Assembly: GCF_051200875.1 (NCBI RefSeq)
Contig: NZ_CP195191.1
Span: forward strand, 1,984,001 to 2,048,000
Length of the DNA stretch: 64,000 nucleotides
Direction: 5' to 3'
DNA from: Pseudotabrizicola sp051200875
Lineage (GTDB): Bacteria; Pseudomonadota; Alphaproteobacteria; Rhodobacterales; Rhodobacteraceae
Position 1 is the stretch's first letter. Each line of letters begins with the position of its first letter. This document shows positions 51,648-60,607 of the stretch, piece by piece. The notes under the pieces were generated by a model. The model worked only from the letters and a program-made list of their open reading frames with translations. It was not told the DNA's origin and made no database searches. The translations under genes were made by a program, and so were the position numbers.

Positions 51648-52390
51648 AAGACCACGCCAATATCGCCCATTGGGCCGAGCGCACCGATATGGCTGCGGCC
51701 TTTCGCTGGACCGCACGTCTGAACATGCATGAAGCGGTGGCAAACCATTTCAGCCTTGCCGTGAACCCCGAGGGCACGCGGTTTCTGATCAACCCAAAGG
51801 GGCGGCATTTTTCCCGCATCACTGCCAGTTCCTTGGTTGAAATAGACGCCAACGATCCTTCAACGATGGATCGGCCAGATGCGCCGGACCCAACGGCTTG
51901 GGGGTTGCATGGAAGCCTTCACCGTGCCTGCCCCCATGCCCGCTGCGCGATGCATGTCCATTCGATTCACGCCACCGTTCTGGCCAGCCTTGCGGATTCG
52001 CGTTTGCCCGCCATCGACCAGAACACGGCCATGTTCCACAACCGCGTGGTCGTCGATGACCATTATGGCGGCATGGCGTTTGAAGAAGAGGCCGCGCGCT
52101 GCGTGCAGCTTTTGTCGAACCCGAAAATCCATACCATGGTGATGGGCAACCACGGCGTCCTGATCATTGGCCGAACGGTCGCGGAGACCTTTAATCGGCT
52201 TTATTATTTCGAGCGTGCAGCCGAGACCTATATTCGCGCCCTACAGACAGGCAAGGAGTTGCGCTATCTGCCAGATGCGATTGCGGAAAAGACGGCCGGA
52301 GAGTGGGAAGCCTATCCCGATTTCGCGGAAGATTTTCTGCGCGAGATCAAGGCTTTGCTTGATAGTGACGGAGATAGCTACGCTGACTGA
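51644..52390 (+). CDS. Class II aldolase/adducin family protein
   Basis: A 248-residue protein. The zinc-binding residues are likely His104 and His106 in MHVHSIHAT and His170 in MGNHGVLI, as in fuculose-phosphate aldolase relatives. Residues 34-37 (NHFS) mark the phosphate-binding loop. GGAG precedes the ATG. It is coupled to the preceding hydrolase by a four-base overlap. It may act as a sugar-acid aldolase or a decarboxylase; substrate unknown. Confidence 0.85.
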   Translation: MKDHANIAHWAERTDMAAAFRWTARLNMHEAVANHFSLAVNPEGTRFLINPKGRHFSRITASSLVEIDANDPSTMDRPDAPDPTAWGLHGSLHRACPHARCAMHVHSIHATVLASLADSRLPAIDQNTAMFHNRVVVDDHYGGMAFEEEAARCVQLLSNPKIHTMVMGNHGVLIIGRTVAETFNRLYYFERAAETYIRALQTGKELRYLPDAIAEKTAGEWEAYPDFAEDFLREIKALLDSDGDSYAD

Positions 52391-52417
52391 CGCGTCAGTG
52401 CTTTTCGCGCTGGAAAC

Positions 52418-54127
52418 CTAGACCGTTCTGGCCGTTGCCCGAAGAGAGAGGGCCTGATCCATTTCTGTTTCGGCGTGTAGCCGCGCTGCTGCGACAAGCA
52501 ATTGCCGCAGCAGGCTTTGCCCGGCCTCGGCATCTTGCGACAGCGTCAATCTTGTCCGATCAAAAAGGATGCGCACTTGCAGGGCGGCATAGGGGTCGCT
52601 CACGCCTTGGAACGCCTCTGCCGCGCGCGTGAGCCAGTGCAGCGCTTCCTCCTCCCGCGCCTCTTTCTCATGGGTTAGGGCGACCACCCGACAAGCCGCT
52701 GCCCCCCAGCACGGGTCTGCCAGTTGCCCGGCCATGGCAAGCGCTGGCTGAACAGAGGACCGCACCCATGACGGATCGGCACCGCAGGCAAGTTGCGCCT
52801 CGGCCAGCACTGTTTCCGGCCAAGGCCGGAAGGACAGCCATTCCAGTTGAGCGCAGGTGTCTATGCATTGTTCGGCCCAGTCTATGGCCTGATCTGCTCT
52901 TCCGGACCGTAGTTTACCCCATGCCCCTAGGCCCAGAGCCCAGCCGTGACGGCGTAAATCACTTGCGTCTCTGGCTGCGGCCAAAGAGATTGCATAGGCC
53001 TGATCAGCCTCGTCAAAACGGCCCCAATCGGCCAGATTGAACCCCGCAAAAGCATGTGCGGTTGCCAATCGCGCCGGATCGTCATCGGCAAGCGCCAAAG
53101 CCCGCTTTGCCAATCGCTGGGCATCCGGCCGCCTGCCTGCCAAAGCATCGGCATAGCTCAACTCGGTCACAGCGCGGCAGGCAACGGCGCGTTCCTGGCT
53201 TTTCAGCGCAAGCTCTTCGGCAAGGCTCAGATGGACGATGCCTTCATCATCCTGCCCTCTGACGGAATGGATCAACGCCGCCCCGAGTTCGGCCAGTGCC
53301 TGTGCCTGCAGCGACAGGTCGTCTAGGGTTTGGGCCTGATGAGCGGCACGGCGCAGGCAATCCAGGCCCGCATCAATTGCGCCAACATTCAACGCGGCGG
53401 TTCCAGCCTGTAGCAGTGTTTTGACCACCATCTCTGGTCCCGGCCCAGAGGGCGGATCGGACAGCCTTCCGCGAGCGGCGCTGTGAAGCGCGGGAACCGA
53501 GGCCAAGCCCAGTTCGCGCTGGAATTCTTCTTCAACACGGAAGGCGTGCTGGCGCGCCGCATCCACATGGCCCGCCATGACAAGGGCGCGGATCAAGAGC
53601 ACATGCGCGCCTTCGTCAAAAGGTTGGCGCTGCACCGCGTACCGAGCCAAGAGAAGCGCCTTTTCCGCACCCTGATTGGCCAAGGTGTCCAATGCGTCGC
53701 GGCGCAACCGTGCATCCAGTTGCGCGGCAAGCCGGGCGCGCTCGACCAGCAACCATGTCTCAAATTCCGCTCCAGAGGCCGCGGGCGCGCTGTCTTCAAG
53801 CAAATCTCCGGCGGTCAGCGGGTCAAAGGCCGGGTCATCTAGGCAAAGCGCATCGACGACGATGCCAGCCGGAAGATTGGCGACCACGGGATCACCAGTC
53901 AGGGTTTCTGCCCCAAGGGCACGGCGCAAACTGGCAAGGCACCATCGCAGCGACCCAAGGGGATCTACCGTTTCAGGAAAGAGTTCAGCCGCAATCTGAC
54001 GTCGGGAGAGCGGGCGCGGGGAAAGCAGAACACGCGCCAGCACGGCCCAGGACTGCAAGCCCCGGACAGGGAGAATGTTGCCGTCATCATCAGTGACGGC
54101 CGGATTGCCCATCAGCCTTATCTTCAT
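52418..54127 (-). CDS. BTAD/SARP-type transcriptional activator with TPR-like repeats
   Basis: A 569-residue regulator. Residues about 1-90 form an OmpR-like winged helix (LSRRQIAAELFPETVDPLGSLRWCLASLRRAL), about 95-225 a bacterial transcriptional activation domain (BTAD; FETWLLVERARLAAQLD, FDEGAHVLLIRALVMAGHVDAA), and the remaining 340 residues are helical repeats of TPR type. Such activators usually bind direct repeats near their targets. Tandem 12-bp repeats lie just upstream, in the gap shared with a DUF4242 gene. It may control the catabolic cluster to its right. Confidence 0.85.
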   Translation of the reverse strand: MKIRLMGNPAVTDDDGNILPVRGLQSWAVLARVLLSPRPLSRRQIAAELFPETVDPLGSLRWCLASLRRALGAETLTGDPVVANLPAGIVVDALCLDDPAFDPLTAGDLLEDSAPAASGAEFETWLLVERARLAAQLDARLRRDALDTLANQGAEKALLLARYAVQRQPFDEGAHVLLIRALVMAGHVDAARQHAFRVEEEFQRELGLASVPALHSAARGRLSDPPSGPGPEMVVKTLLQAGTAALNVGAIDAGLDCLRRAAHQAQTLDDLSLQAQALAELGAALIHSVRGQDDEGIVHLSLAEELALKSQERAVACRAVTELSYADALAGRRPDAQRLAKRALALADDDPARLATAHAFAGFNLADWGRFDEADQAYAISLAAARDASDLRRHGWALGLGAWGKLRSGRADQAIDWAEQCIDTCAQLEWLSFRPWPETVLAEAQLACGADPSWVRSSVQPALAMAGQLADPCWGAAACRVVALTHEKEAREEEALHWLTRAAEAFQGVSDPYAALQVRILFDRTRLTLSQDAEAGQSLLRQLLVAAARLHAETEMDQALSLRATARTV

Positions 54128-54161
54128 GCGCCCCTACCCCGTCTTGGGACGACTGGACCCA

Positions 54162-54227
54162 GACCGTGTGCGCGACCGTGTGCGCCGCCCACGCGCATAT
54201 TTCCCGTCTCCCAACTCTGGCGCACAC
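54162..54227. repeat. Tandem 12-bp direct repeats and an inverted copy
   Basis: GACCGTGTGCGC occurs twice, head to tail, at 54162-54173 and 54174-54185. An inverted copy of its core (GCGCACAC) lies at 54220-54227. The site is between the divergent BTAD and DUF4242 genes. Direct repeats are the usual binding-site layout of SARP-type winged-helix activators. Confidence 0.55.
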
Positions 54228-54285
54228 GGGCGTTTGCGAAAAGTGATTCTCGCCGACGGAAAACCGCAACAAACAGGAGGATCCC

Positions 54286-54564
54286 ATGCCACGCTATCTG
54301 ATCGAACGGACTGTCCCCGGTGCAAATACCCTGACCGCCGAAGAATTGCGCGATATTGCGACCAAATCGAACGCCATCGTTGCCGGGTTGGGTGAGCCCT
54401 ACACCTGGGAACACACCTATGTCGCAGGCGACAAGCTGTTCTGCGTGCATGAGGCATCTGGGCCGGACGTCATTCGGCTCCACGCCGAACGTGGTGGCTT
54501 CCCGGTGGACAGCATCACCGAGATTTCCTCGATGATAGGGCCCAAGACAGGCGCTGCGGCCTGA
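54286..54564 (+). CDS. DUF4242 domain protein
   Basis: A 92-residue DUF4242 family protein, unknown function; some relatives are annotated as nickel-binding. Conserved residues include MPRYLIERTVPGA, the tryptophan/His in YTWEHTYV, and a C-terminal Cys and His in LFCVHEASGP. An AGGAGG-like ribosome site precedes the ATG. It is divergent from the BTAD regulator, and so is a likely target. Confidence 0.8.
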   Translation: MPRYLIERTVPGANTLTAEELRDIATKSNAIVAGLGEPYTWEHTYVAGDKLFCVHEASGPDVIRLHAERGGFPVDSITEISSMIGPKTGAAA

Positions 54565-54597
54565 AACGCCCCAGTGCCAGCCGGGCCGCGCCGGGAC

Positions 54598-55434
54598 TTA
54601 GGCCGAAAGGAACGGCGCGGCCTTCATCGTTTCTGGCACAGGCACACCAAGCCGGGTCAGGATGGACGGGGCAAGCGACAACTGATCAAGCACGACGTCT
54701 TTGCCGGGCATGTCGCTGTCGCCGAAATAGTAGAAGGCGAAGTCTTGCTGCAATTCGCCCGTGCCGCCGTGATGGCCGCGCTCATCCTGTCCGTGATCGG
54801 CGGTCACGATCACCTCGTAGCCCTGATCGCGCCAGCGCTGGACAAAGGGGGCCAGCATCGCATCCATCTTGTAGCAGGCGTCATCCATCTCTTCGCAATC
54901 GTGGTAGAACCGGTGCCCCATGCTATCGAGCGTGCAAGTATGCAGGATGCCGTAGTCGATCCCCTTCACCTCGGCCAGACGGGTGAGCGTGGCAAAGAGA
55001 TCGACATCCGAGGGCGTCATCTGGTTGATGTTGCCGTAGCCTGTCATGGTGTGAAAGCGCCCGTGGTGGATCGGGCCGGCCTCTTCATCATATTCGATGT
55101 CGCGCACGACATCGAAGGGCGCGCGCTGAAAGAATTCGGACCAGAAGCTGTGGGTCACAGCCCCGGTGCGTTTGCCGACCTTGGCACATTCGGAAAAGAT
55201 GTCGGGCAGGTCCAGTTTGTATACGGCCTCATTGCCCCAGACCCGATGCACCTGAGGTGGCACGCCGGTATGGATCGAGGCGTAGCAAGAGGCCGAGGTC
55301 GAGGGCAGAACCGCCCGCATCCGCCATACCCGCGCGTCACCTCGCTGGACCCAGCCCTCGAGATTGCCGAACAGGCGCCGCCAGTTGCGATAGGGCACGC
55401 CGTCGATGATGATCAGCAGCAGTTTGCGGTTCAT
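54598..55434 (-). CDS. Type I phosphodiesterase / alkaline phosphatase superfamily protein
   Basis: A 278-residue member of the alkaline phosphatase superfamily. Asp11 in LLIIIDGVP, a candidate nucleophile Thr/Ser in LPSTSASC, DSMGHRFYH and TADHGQDERGHHG provide the two metal sites. Enzymes of this shape hydrolyse nucleotide, phosphodiester or phosphonate substrates. No signal peptide is seen. It is oriented like the ABC transporter operon and follows it after a palindromic repeat. Confidence 0.82.
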   Translation of the reverse strand: MNRKLLLIIIDGVPYRNWRRLFGNLEGWVQRGDARVWRMRAVLPSTSASCYASIHTGVPPQVHRVWGNEAVYKLDLPDIFSECAKVGKRTGAVTHSFWSEFFQRAPFDVVRDIEYDEEAGPIHHGRFHTMTGYGNINQMTPSDVDLFATLTRLAEVKGIDYGILHTCTLDSMGHRFYHDCEEMDDACYKMDAMLAPFVQRWRDQGYEVIVTADHGQDERGHHGGTGELQQDFAFYYFGDSDMPGKDVVLDQLSLAPSILTRLGVPVPETMKAAPFLSA

Positions 55435-55460
55435 GTCACGCTCCTGCCCCGCCCAGTCAC

Positions 55461-55504
55461 GGGCCGCACGCGGCGGATGCCTCCGGCGGGGATATTTAAG
55501 GACA
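55461..55504 (+). repeat. GGATATTT-tailed palindromic repeat, copy c
   Basis: Contains GCCTCCGGCGGGGATATTT followed by AAGGACAGAAAATG. The same tail (GGATATTT, then GACAGAAAATG) recurs in the copy inside the CocE gene. It lies between the phosphodiesterase and ABC genes. Confidence 0.6.
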
Positions 55505-55512
55505 GAAAATGA

Positions 55513-57147
55513 TCAGTTCCCGGCGCTCTCCATCTTGCGATAGGAGAGGACCTGTTCCAGCCAGCCCAGCTCCATCTCGGGAACCGAGGACAGGAGCAGG
55601 TCGGTGTAGTCGTCGAAGGGGGGCGCGAGGACATCGGATTTCTGTCCGTAACGCACGACCTGACCACGGTACATGACCGCGATCTTGTCGGCGATGGCTT
55701 TGACCGTCGCAAGGTCATGGGTGATGAAGAGATAGGCCACACCTTCTGCCGCCTGAAGGCTGAGAAGCAGCTTCAGGATGCCGTCTGCAACCAGCGGGTC
55801 GAGGGCCGAGGTTACCTCATCGCAGATGATGAGCTTTGGCTTGGCGGCAAGGGCGCGCGCAATGCAGACACGCTGTTTTTGGCCGCCGGAGAGTTCCGCA
55901 GGGTAGCGGTCGGCAAAGCCTTTGCCCATCTCGATCTGGTCAAGAAGTTCCTGAATCCGCTTGTTCTTGGCATCGCCCCGGAGGCCGTAGTAGAATTCGA
56001 GCGGGCGTCCGATGATCGTGCCAACCGTCTGGCGCGGGTTCATCGCCGTGTCAGCCATCTGGTAGATCATCTGGATTTCCCGCAGATCATCGCGCGTGCG
56101 GGCGCGTTGTTCGCGGGAAAGATCGCGCCCGGCGAAGGTGATCTTGCCCTGCGACGGGGGCAAGAGACCGGTGATGGCGCGTGCGAGGGTGGACTTACCT
56201 GAACCGCTTTCGCCGACGATGGCAAGGGTTTGGCCCGGCGCGACGGCCACATTCACATTCTTCAGCACGTCGAAATTCGTGCCACGATAGCGAGCCGTGA
56301 CGTTTTGCACGGCGAGGATCGGCAGGGCCTCGGGTTTTTCGGTGTGATCAATGGAGCGGACCGAGACCAAGGCCTGCGTGTAGGGTTCGGTGGGGGCTTT
56401 GATGATCTGGCCCGTGCTGCCATATTCCACCATCTTGCCATGCCGCAGCACGAGAATGTCGTCGGCCACCTGCGCCACAACGGCAAGGTCGTGGGTGATG
56501 TAAAGGGCGGCCACGCCGGTATCGTGGATCGCCTCTTTGATCGCGGCCAGAACGTCAATCTGGGTGGTCACATCCAGCGCCGTGGTCGGTTCGTCAAAGA
56601 TCACCAGATCGGGCTTGGGGCAGAGCGCCATGGCCGTCATCGCCCGTTGGAGCTGCCCGCCCGAGACCTGATGCGGATAGCGTTTGCCAAAGGTTTCGGG
56701 GTTTGGCAGGCCCAGCTTGCCAAACAGCATGACGGCGCGCGCCTCCGCCTCGGCCCGGCCCATCACCCCATGCGACAGGCAGGTCTCGATCACCTGATCC
56801 ATCAGGGTGATCGCCGGGTTAAAGGCCGCCGCAGCGGATTGGGCGACATAGGTCACTTCGCGCCCCCGCAGCTTGCGAAGCTGGCTGGCATTGGCAAGAC
56901 GAATGTCGCGCCCGTTCAGGTTGATCGTCCCGCCGGTGAGGCGCACTCCGCCCCGGCCAAAAGCCATCGAGGACAGGCCGATGGTCGATTTGCCTGCGCC
57001 AGACTCTCCGATCAAACCCAGCACCTTGCCCTTTTGCAGGGTGAGGTTGACGCCGTCCACCAAGACCACGTCCTTTGGCGGCTCGCCCGGTGGGTAGGCG
57101 GTGGCTTCGATCCGAAGGCCAGTAATCGTCAGCAAGGGTGCTGTCAT
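55513..57147 (-). CDS. Peptide/nickel-type ABC transporter ATPase, two fused domains
   Basis: A 544-residue protein with two complete ATPase domains, a DppD-DppF fusion. The first has Walker A GESGAGKST near residue 48 and signature VSGGQLQRA; the second has GESGSGKST near 310 and LSGGQKQRV. It powers the two permeases upstream. Each domain also carries the oligopeptide-ATPase C-terminal extension. It overlaps the permease gene by four bases. Confidence 0.95.
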   Translation of the reverse strand: MTAPLLTITGLRIEATAYPPGEPPKDVVLVDGVNLTLQKGKVLGLIGESGAGKSTIGLSSMAFGRGGVRLTGGTINLNGRDIRLANASQLRKLRGREVTYVAQSAAAAFNPAITLMDQVIETCLSHGVMGRAEAEARAVMLFGKLGLPNPETFGKRYPHQVSGGQLQRAMTAMALCPKPDLVIFDEPTTALDVTTQIDVLAAIKEAIHDTGVAALYITHDLAVVAQVADDILVLRHGKMVEYGSTGQIIKAPTEPYTQALVSVRSIDHTEKPEALPILAVQNVTARYRGTNFDVLKNVNVAVAPGQTLAIVGESGSGKSTLARAITGLLPPSQGKITFAGRDLSREQRARTRDDLREIQMIYQMADTAMNPRQTVGTIIGRPLEFYYGLRGDAKNKRIQELLDQIEMGKGFADRYPAELSGGQKQRVCIARALAAKPKLIICDEVTSALDPLVADGILKLLLSLQAAEGVAYLFITHDLATVKAIADKIAVMYRGQVVRYGQKSDVLAPPFDDYTDLLLSSVPEMELGWLEQVLSYRKMESAGN

Positions 57148-57956
57148 CCCCGGCCCCCTTTCAGGCTGGTGGTGCGGCTTAGCACCCAGTCGGCAACGAG
57201 GTTTACAGAGATCGCCAGCGCCGCGATGGCAAAGGCCGGGATCAGTGCTGCCGGGATGCCATAGACCAGACCGGCCGAGTTTTCCTTCACGATGCCGCCC
57301 CAGTCCGCCATTGGCGGTTGCACCCCAAGGCCAAGGAAGGACAGCGTGGAAATGAACAGCACCGCGAAGATGAAGCGCAGGCCCAGTTCAGCCACCAGCG
57401 GCGACAAGGCGTTTGGCAGGATTTCCCTGAAGATGATCCAGCCCCAGCCCTCGCCCCGCAGGCGTGCAGCCTCGACATAGTCCATCACCACGATGTCAGC
57501 GGCGACCGCGCGTGAGAGGCGGAACACCCGCGTTGCGTCCAGAAGGCCGATGACGAGGATCAGCACCGGGATCGTCACCGGGGTCACCGACAAGATCACC
57601 AGCGCAAGGATCAGCGAGGGGATCGACATGGCAAGATCGACAAAGCGCGACAGCACCTGATCGGGCCAGCCGCCCAGAACGGCTGCGGTAAAGCCAAGGA
57701 TGGACCCCGTGGTAAAGGACAGGATCGTGGCCGCGGTCGCGACATAGATGGTCGTGCGACCGCCATAGATCATGCGGGTCAGCATATCGCGGCCGATCGC
57801 ATCAGTGCCGAACCAATGGTCCGACGAGACCGGGTCCCAAACACCGCCGACCACTTCGGCCATGCCATAAGGGGCGATGAAATCGGCCAGAAGCGCGCCT
57901 AGGAAGAAGGCGCCGGTCAGGATCAGGCCGATGATGGCAGAGATTGGCATCCTCAT
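57144..57956 (-). CDS. Peptide-type ABC transporter permease, DppC-like
   Basis: A 270-residue permease with about six membrane helices and the EAA loop containing EAARLRGEGWGWIIFREILPNAL. The usual DppC N-terminal helix and GTDAIGRDML segment are present. It pairs with the second permease and the fused ATPase. The start overlaps the DppB-like stop by four bases. Confidence 0.93.
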   Translation of the reverse strand: MRMPISAIIGLILTGAFFLGALLADFIAPYGMAEVVGGVWDPVSSDHWFGTDAIGRDMLTRMIYGGRTTIYVATAATILSFTTGSILGFTAAVLGGWPDQVLSRFVDLAMSIPSLILALVILSVTPVTIPVLILVIGLLDATRVFRLSRAVAADIVVMDYVEAARLRGEGWGWIIFREILPNALSPLVAELGLRFIFAVLFISTLSFLGLGVQPPMADWGGIVKENSAGLVYGIPAALIPAFAIAALAISVNLVADWVLSRTTSLKGGRG

Positions 57957-58909
57957 TTCGGGTGCCTCAATCTTGGGTTGGCAAGAATGGAAATCACATC
58001 GGCCAGAATGTTCAGGCCAATATAGACGGCAGCAAAGATCAGACCCACGGCCTGCACCACCGGCAGGTCACGCTTGGTCACATGGTCAACCAGATACTGG
58101 CCCATGCCCGGATAGACGAACACCACCTCGACCACGACGACACCCACCACCAGATAGGCAAGGTTCAACATCACCACGTTGACAACAGGCGCAATGGCAT
58201 TCGGGAAGGCATGCTTCCAGATCACCGTCATCGGGCCGAGACCCTTCAATTCAGCCGTTTCGATATAGGCCGATTGCATGACGTTCAGGATCGCCGCGCG
58301 GGTCATCCGCATCATATGGGCCAAGACCACCAGCACCAAGACGATCACCGGCAGGATAACGGCGTTCAGCCGTTCAAGCACACCCATGCCTGGGAAAACC
58401 ATCGCGACAGAAGGGAAAAGCTGCCATTTCACAGCCAGGAAGTAGAGCACGATATAGCCCACCACGAATTCCGGCAGCGAAATCGTCGAGAGGGTCACGC
58501 CAGAAATCAGCTTGTCGGGCCAACGGCCATTGTAACGCGCCGCGATCAAACCCAAGAGGATGGCCAGCGGCACCGAGATCACGGCGGCCCAGAAGGCAAG
58601 GAACAAGGTATTGCCCAAGCGCTGACCAATGTCCTTGGCAATGTCGGATTTATTCGTCAGCGACGTGCCCAGATCGCCCGTCATGATTCCGCCCAGCCAG
58701 TGGAAATAGCGGGTCAGCGCGGGCTGGTCCAAGCCCATCTCGGCGCGCAGGTTTTCCAGCGCGCGCGGCGTCGCGGATTGGCCAAGAATGGCTTGGGCAG
58801 TATCGCCCGGCAGCATCTCGACGCCGAGGAAGATCACGGCCGAGACGGCGAGAAGGAGGAGGAGGCCCAGCGCAAGGCGCTGGACCACCAAGGTTATGAT
58901 CGGATGCAC
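57953..58909 (-). CDS. Peptide-type ABC transporter permease, DppB-like
   Basis: A 318-residue permease with six membrane helices and an N-terminal helix (LGLLLLLAVSAVIFLGVEMLPGD) followed by the DppB signature. The EAA loop YIETAELKGLGPMTVIWKHAFPNA is clear. It starts 13 bases after the substrate-binding protein gene. Confidence 0.93.
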   Translation of the reverse strand: MHPIITLVVQRLALGLLLLLAVSAVIFLGVEMLPGDTAQAILGQSATPRALENLRAEMGLDQPALTRYFHWLGGIMTGDLGTSLTNKSDIAKDIGQRLGNTLFLAFWAAVISVPLAILLGLIAARYNGRWPDKLISGVTLSTISLPEFVVGYIVLYFLAVKWQLFPSVAMVFPGMGVLERLNAVILPVIVLVLVVLAHMMRMTRAAILNVMQSAYIETAELKGLGPMTVIWKHAFPNAIAPVVNVVMLNLAYLVVGVVVVEVVFVYPGMGQYLVDHVTKRDLPVVQAVGLIFAAVYIGLNILADVISILANPRLRHPK

Positions 58910-58921
58910 GCGGCCGTTCCC

Positions 58922-60505
58922 TTAGGCGACCCAGCAGCGCGACAGCGCTTTGCCGTTCATCAACTCGCCATTCGGATCGGGCTCCCAACCGCCAACCTCG
59001 TCGCGGACACCGTCCACAAAATCGTTGAACATCGGCAGGATAAGGCCGCCTTCGTCGCGCAGGATATGCGCCATTTCCGAATACATGCCCTTGCGCTTGG
59101 CACTGTCGAGTTCGGCGCGTGCAGCGATCAAGAGTTCATCGAACTTGGCGTTCTTGAACTTGGTGTCGTTCCATTCCGCGGTCGACAGGTAAGCGGTCGA
59201 ATACATCTGGTCCTGCACCGGACGGCCACCCCAGTACGAGGCGCAGAACGGCTCGACGTTCCAGACGTTCGACCAATAGCCGTCATCAGGCTCGCGCTTG
59301 ATTTCCAGCGGAATGCCAGCAGCCTGAGCCGATTGCTGGAACAGCTGCGCGGCCTCGACAGCACCCGGGAAGGCACCCTGAGCCGTGCGCAGGATGATGG
59401 GCGAACCATCATGGCCGGATTTCTTGTAGTACTCGGCCGCCGCTGCAGCATCGTATTCTCGCTGCGGGATGGTGTCATCGAACAGTGGATAGGCCGAGTT
59501 GATCGGGAAATCGTTGCCCGGCGAGCCAAGGCCGCCAAGGATCTTTTCGACCATCTCACCCCGGTTGATCGCCAGCTTCAGCGCCATACGCAGGTCGACA
59601 TTGTCAAACGGAGCCTTGTCGACATGCATGATGAAGACATAGTGGCCACGGCCCGCAACGTGCTTGACCTGAACTCCCGGCACGCGACCGATCAGTTCGG
59701 CGATCTTCGGGTCAACACGGTTCATCATGTGAACCTGACCCGATTGCAGCGCGGCCGCGCGGGCTGTGCCATCGTTGATGACGATGATTTCCACCTGATC
59801 GGCATGGCCGACATCGGCATCCCAGTAATTCGCAAACTTCTCAAAGCCGTGGCGCACGCCCGGCTCGTTTACCACGACCTTGTATGGGCCCGCGCCCACA
59901 CCCTCGGCCGGGTTGTCCACGCCACCATTCGGCTGGATGATCAGGTGGTAATCGGCCATCAGGAAGGGGAAGTCGGCGCTGCCCGAGGCCAGCTTCATTG
60001 TTACCATATCGCCTTCCGCAGACATCTCGGTGATGCCTTGCACGATGCCCAGCGCGCCCGACTGCGACTTCTCGTCGGTATGGCGGCGCATGGTTGCCAC
60101 CACATCATCGGCGGTGACGGTCTTGCCGTTGTGATATTCAACACCCTGACGGATCTTGAACTTCCACTCGGTCGCATCGGAATTCGCGCTGATCTCTTCG
60201 GCCAGTCGGTACTGGATCTCGCCCGAGGCGCCAACATCGACCAGCATCTCGCCCCAAGTCATGTTGATGGCAAACGGCACTTCTGACGCGGCCAGAGCCG
60301 GGTCCAGTGAGTTGGTCGATTCACCGCCCTGCATACCGGCGCGCAGCAGCCCGCCTTTCTTGGCCTGTGCCTGCGCGGCCTTGCCATAAAGTGCCGAAGC
60401 GAGACCCGCAGAAAGGCCCAAAGCCGTGGTACGGCCCACAAATTCACGACGGTTCATACGCCCCGCGCGCGCGGCAGCAATAAAGCGATCCAGTTGTTCT
60501 GACAT
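58922..60505 (-). CDS. ABC transporter substrate-binding protein, family 5 (Tat-exported)
   Basis: A 527-residue periplasmic protein of the DppA/OppA group. The N terminus carries a twin-arginine signal (NRREFVG near residue 20) and an AQA cleavage site near 47. The body has the family-5 layout (WKFKIRQGVEYHNGKTVTADDVV). It is the first gene of the transporter operon. Family 5 proteins bind peptides, but also opines, nickel or other compounds, so the ligand is open. Confidence 0.93.
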   Translation of the reverse strand: MSEQLDRFIAAARAGRMNRREFVGRTTALGLSAGLASALYGKAAQAQAKKGGLLRAGMQGGESTNSLDPALAASEVPFAINMTWGEMLVDVGASGEIQYRLAEEISANSDATEWKFKIRQGVEYHNGKTVTADDVVATMRRHTDEKSQSGALGIVQGITEMSAEGDMVTMKLASGSADFPFLMADYHLIIQPNGGVDNPAEGVGAGPYKVVVNEPGVRHGFEKFANYWDADVGHADQVEIIVINDGTARAAALQSGQVHMMNRVDPKIAELIGRVPGVQVKHVAGRGHYVFIMHVDKAPFDNVDLRMALKLAINRGEMVEKILGGLGSPGNDFPINSAYPLFDDTIPQREYDAAAAAEYYKKSGHDGSPIILRTAQGAFPGAVEAAQLFQQSAQAAGIPLEIKREPDDGYWSNVWNVEPFCASYWGGRPVQDQMYSTAYLSTAEWNDTKFKNAKFDELLIAARAELDSAKRKGMYSEMAHILRDEGGLILPMFNDFVDGVRDEVGGWEPDPNGELMNGKALSRCWVA

Positions 60506-60607
60506 ATGTTGTCTCCCTGTTTGGTTCTTTTCGTTTTTTTGTTGATTGGTGAATCAGTAACCCGCATGCGCCCAAACGCAAACACTTTTGCGAGCGGTTG
60601 CGAAGAT

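Noticed and set aside
57944..60286. A 780-codon open frame on the plus strand across the permease and substrate-binding protein genes
   Set aside because: It is antisense to three clearly conserved genes, is rich in His, Arg, Gln and Asp as expected from a shadow frame in GC-rich DNA, and has no recognisable domain.
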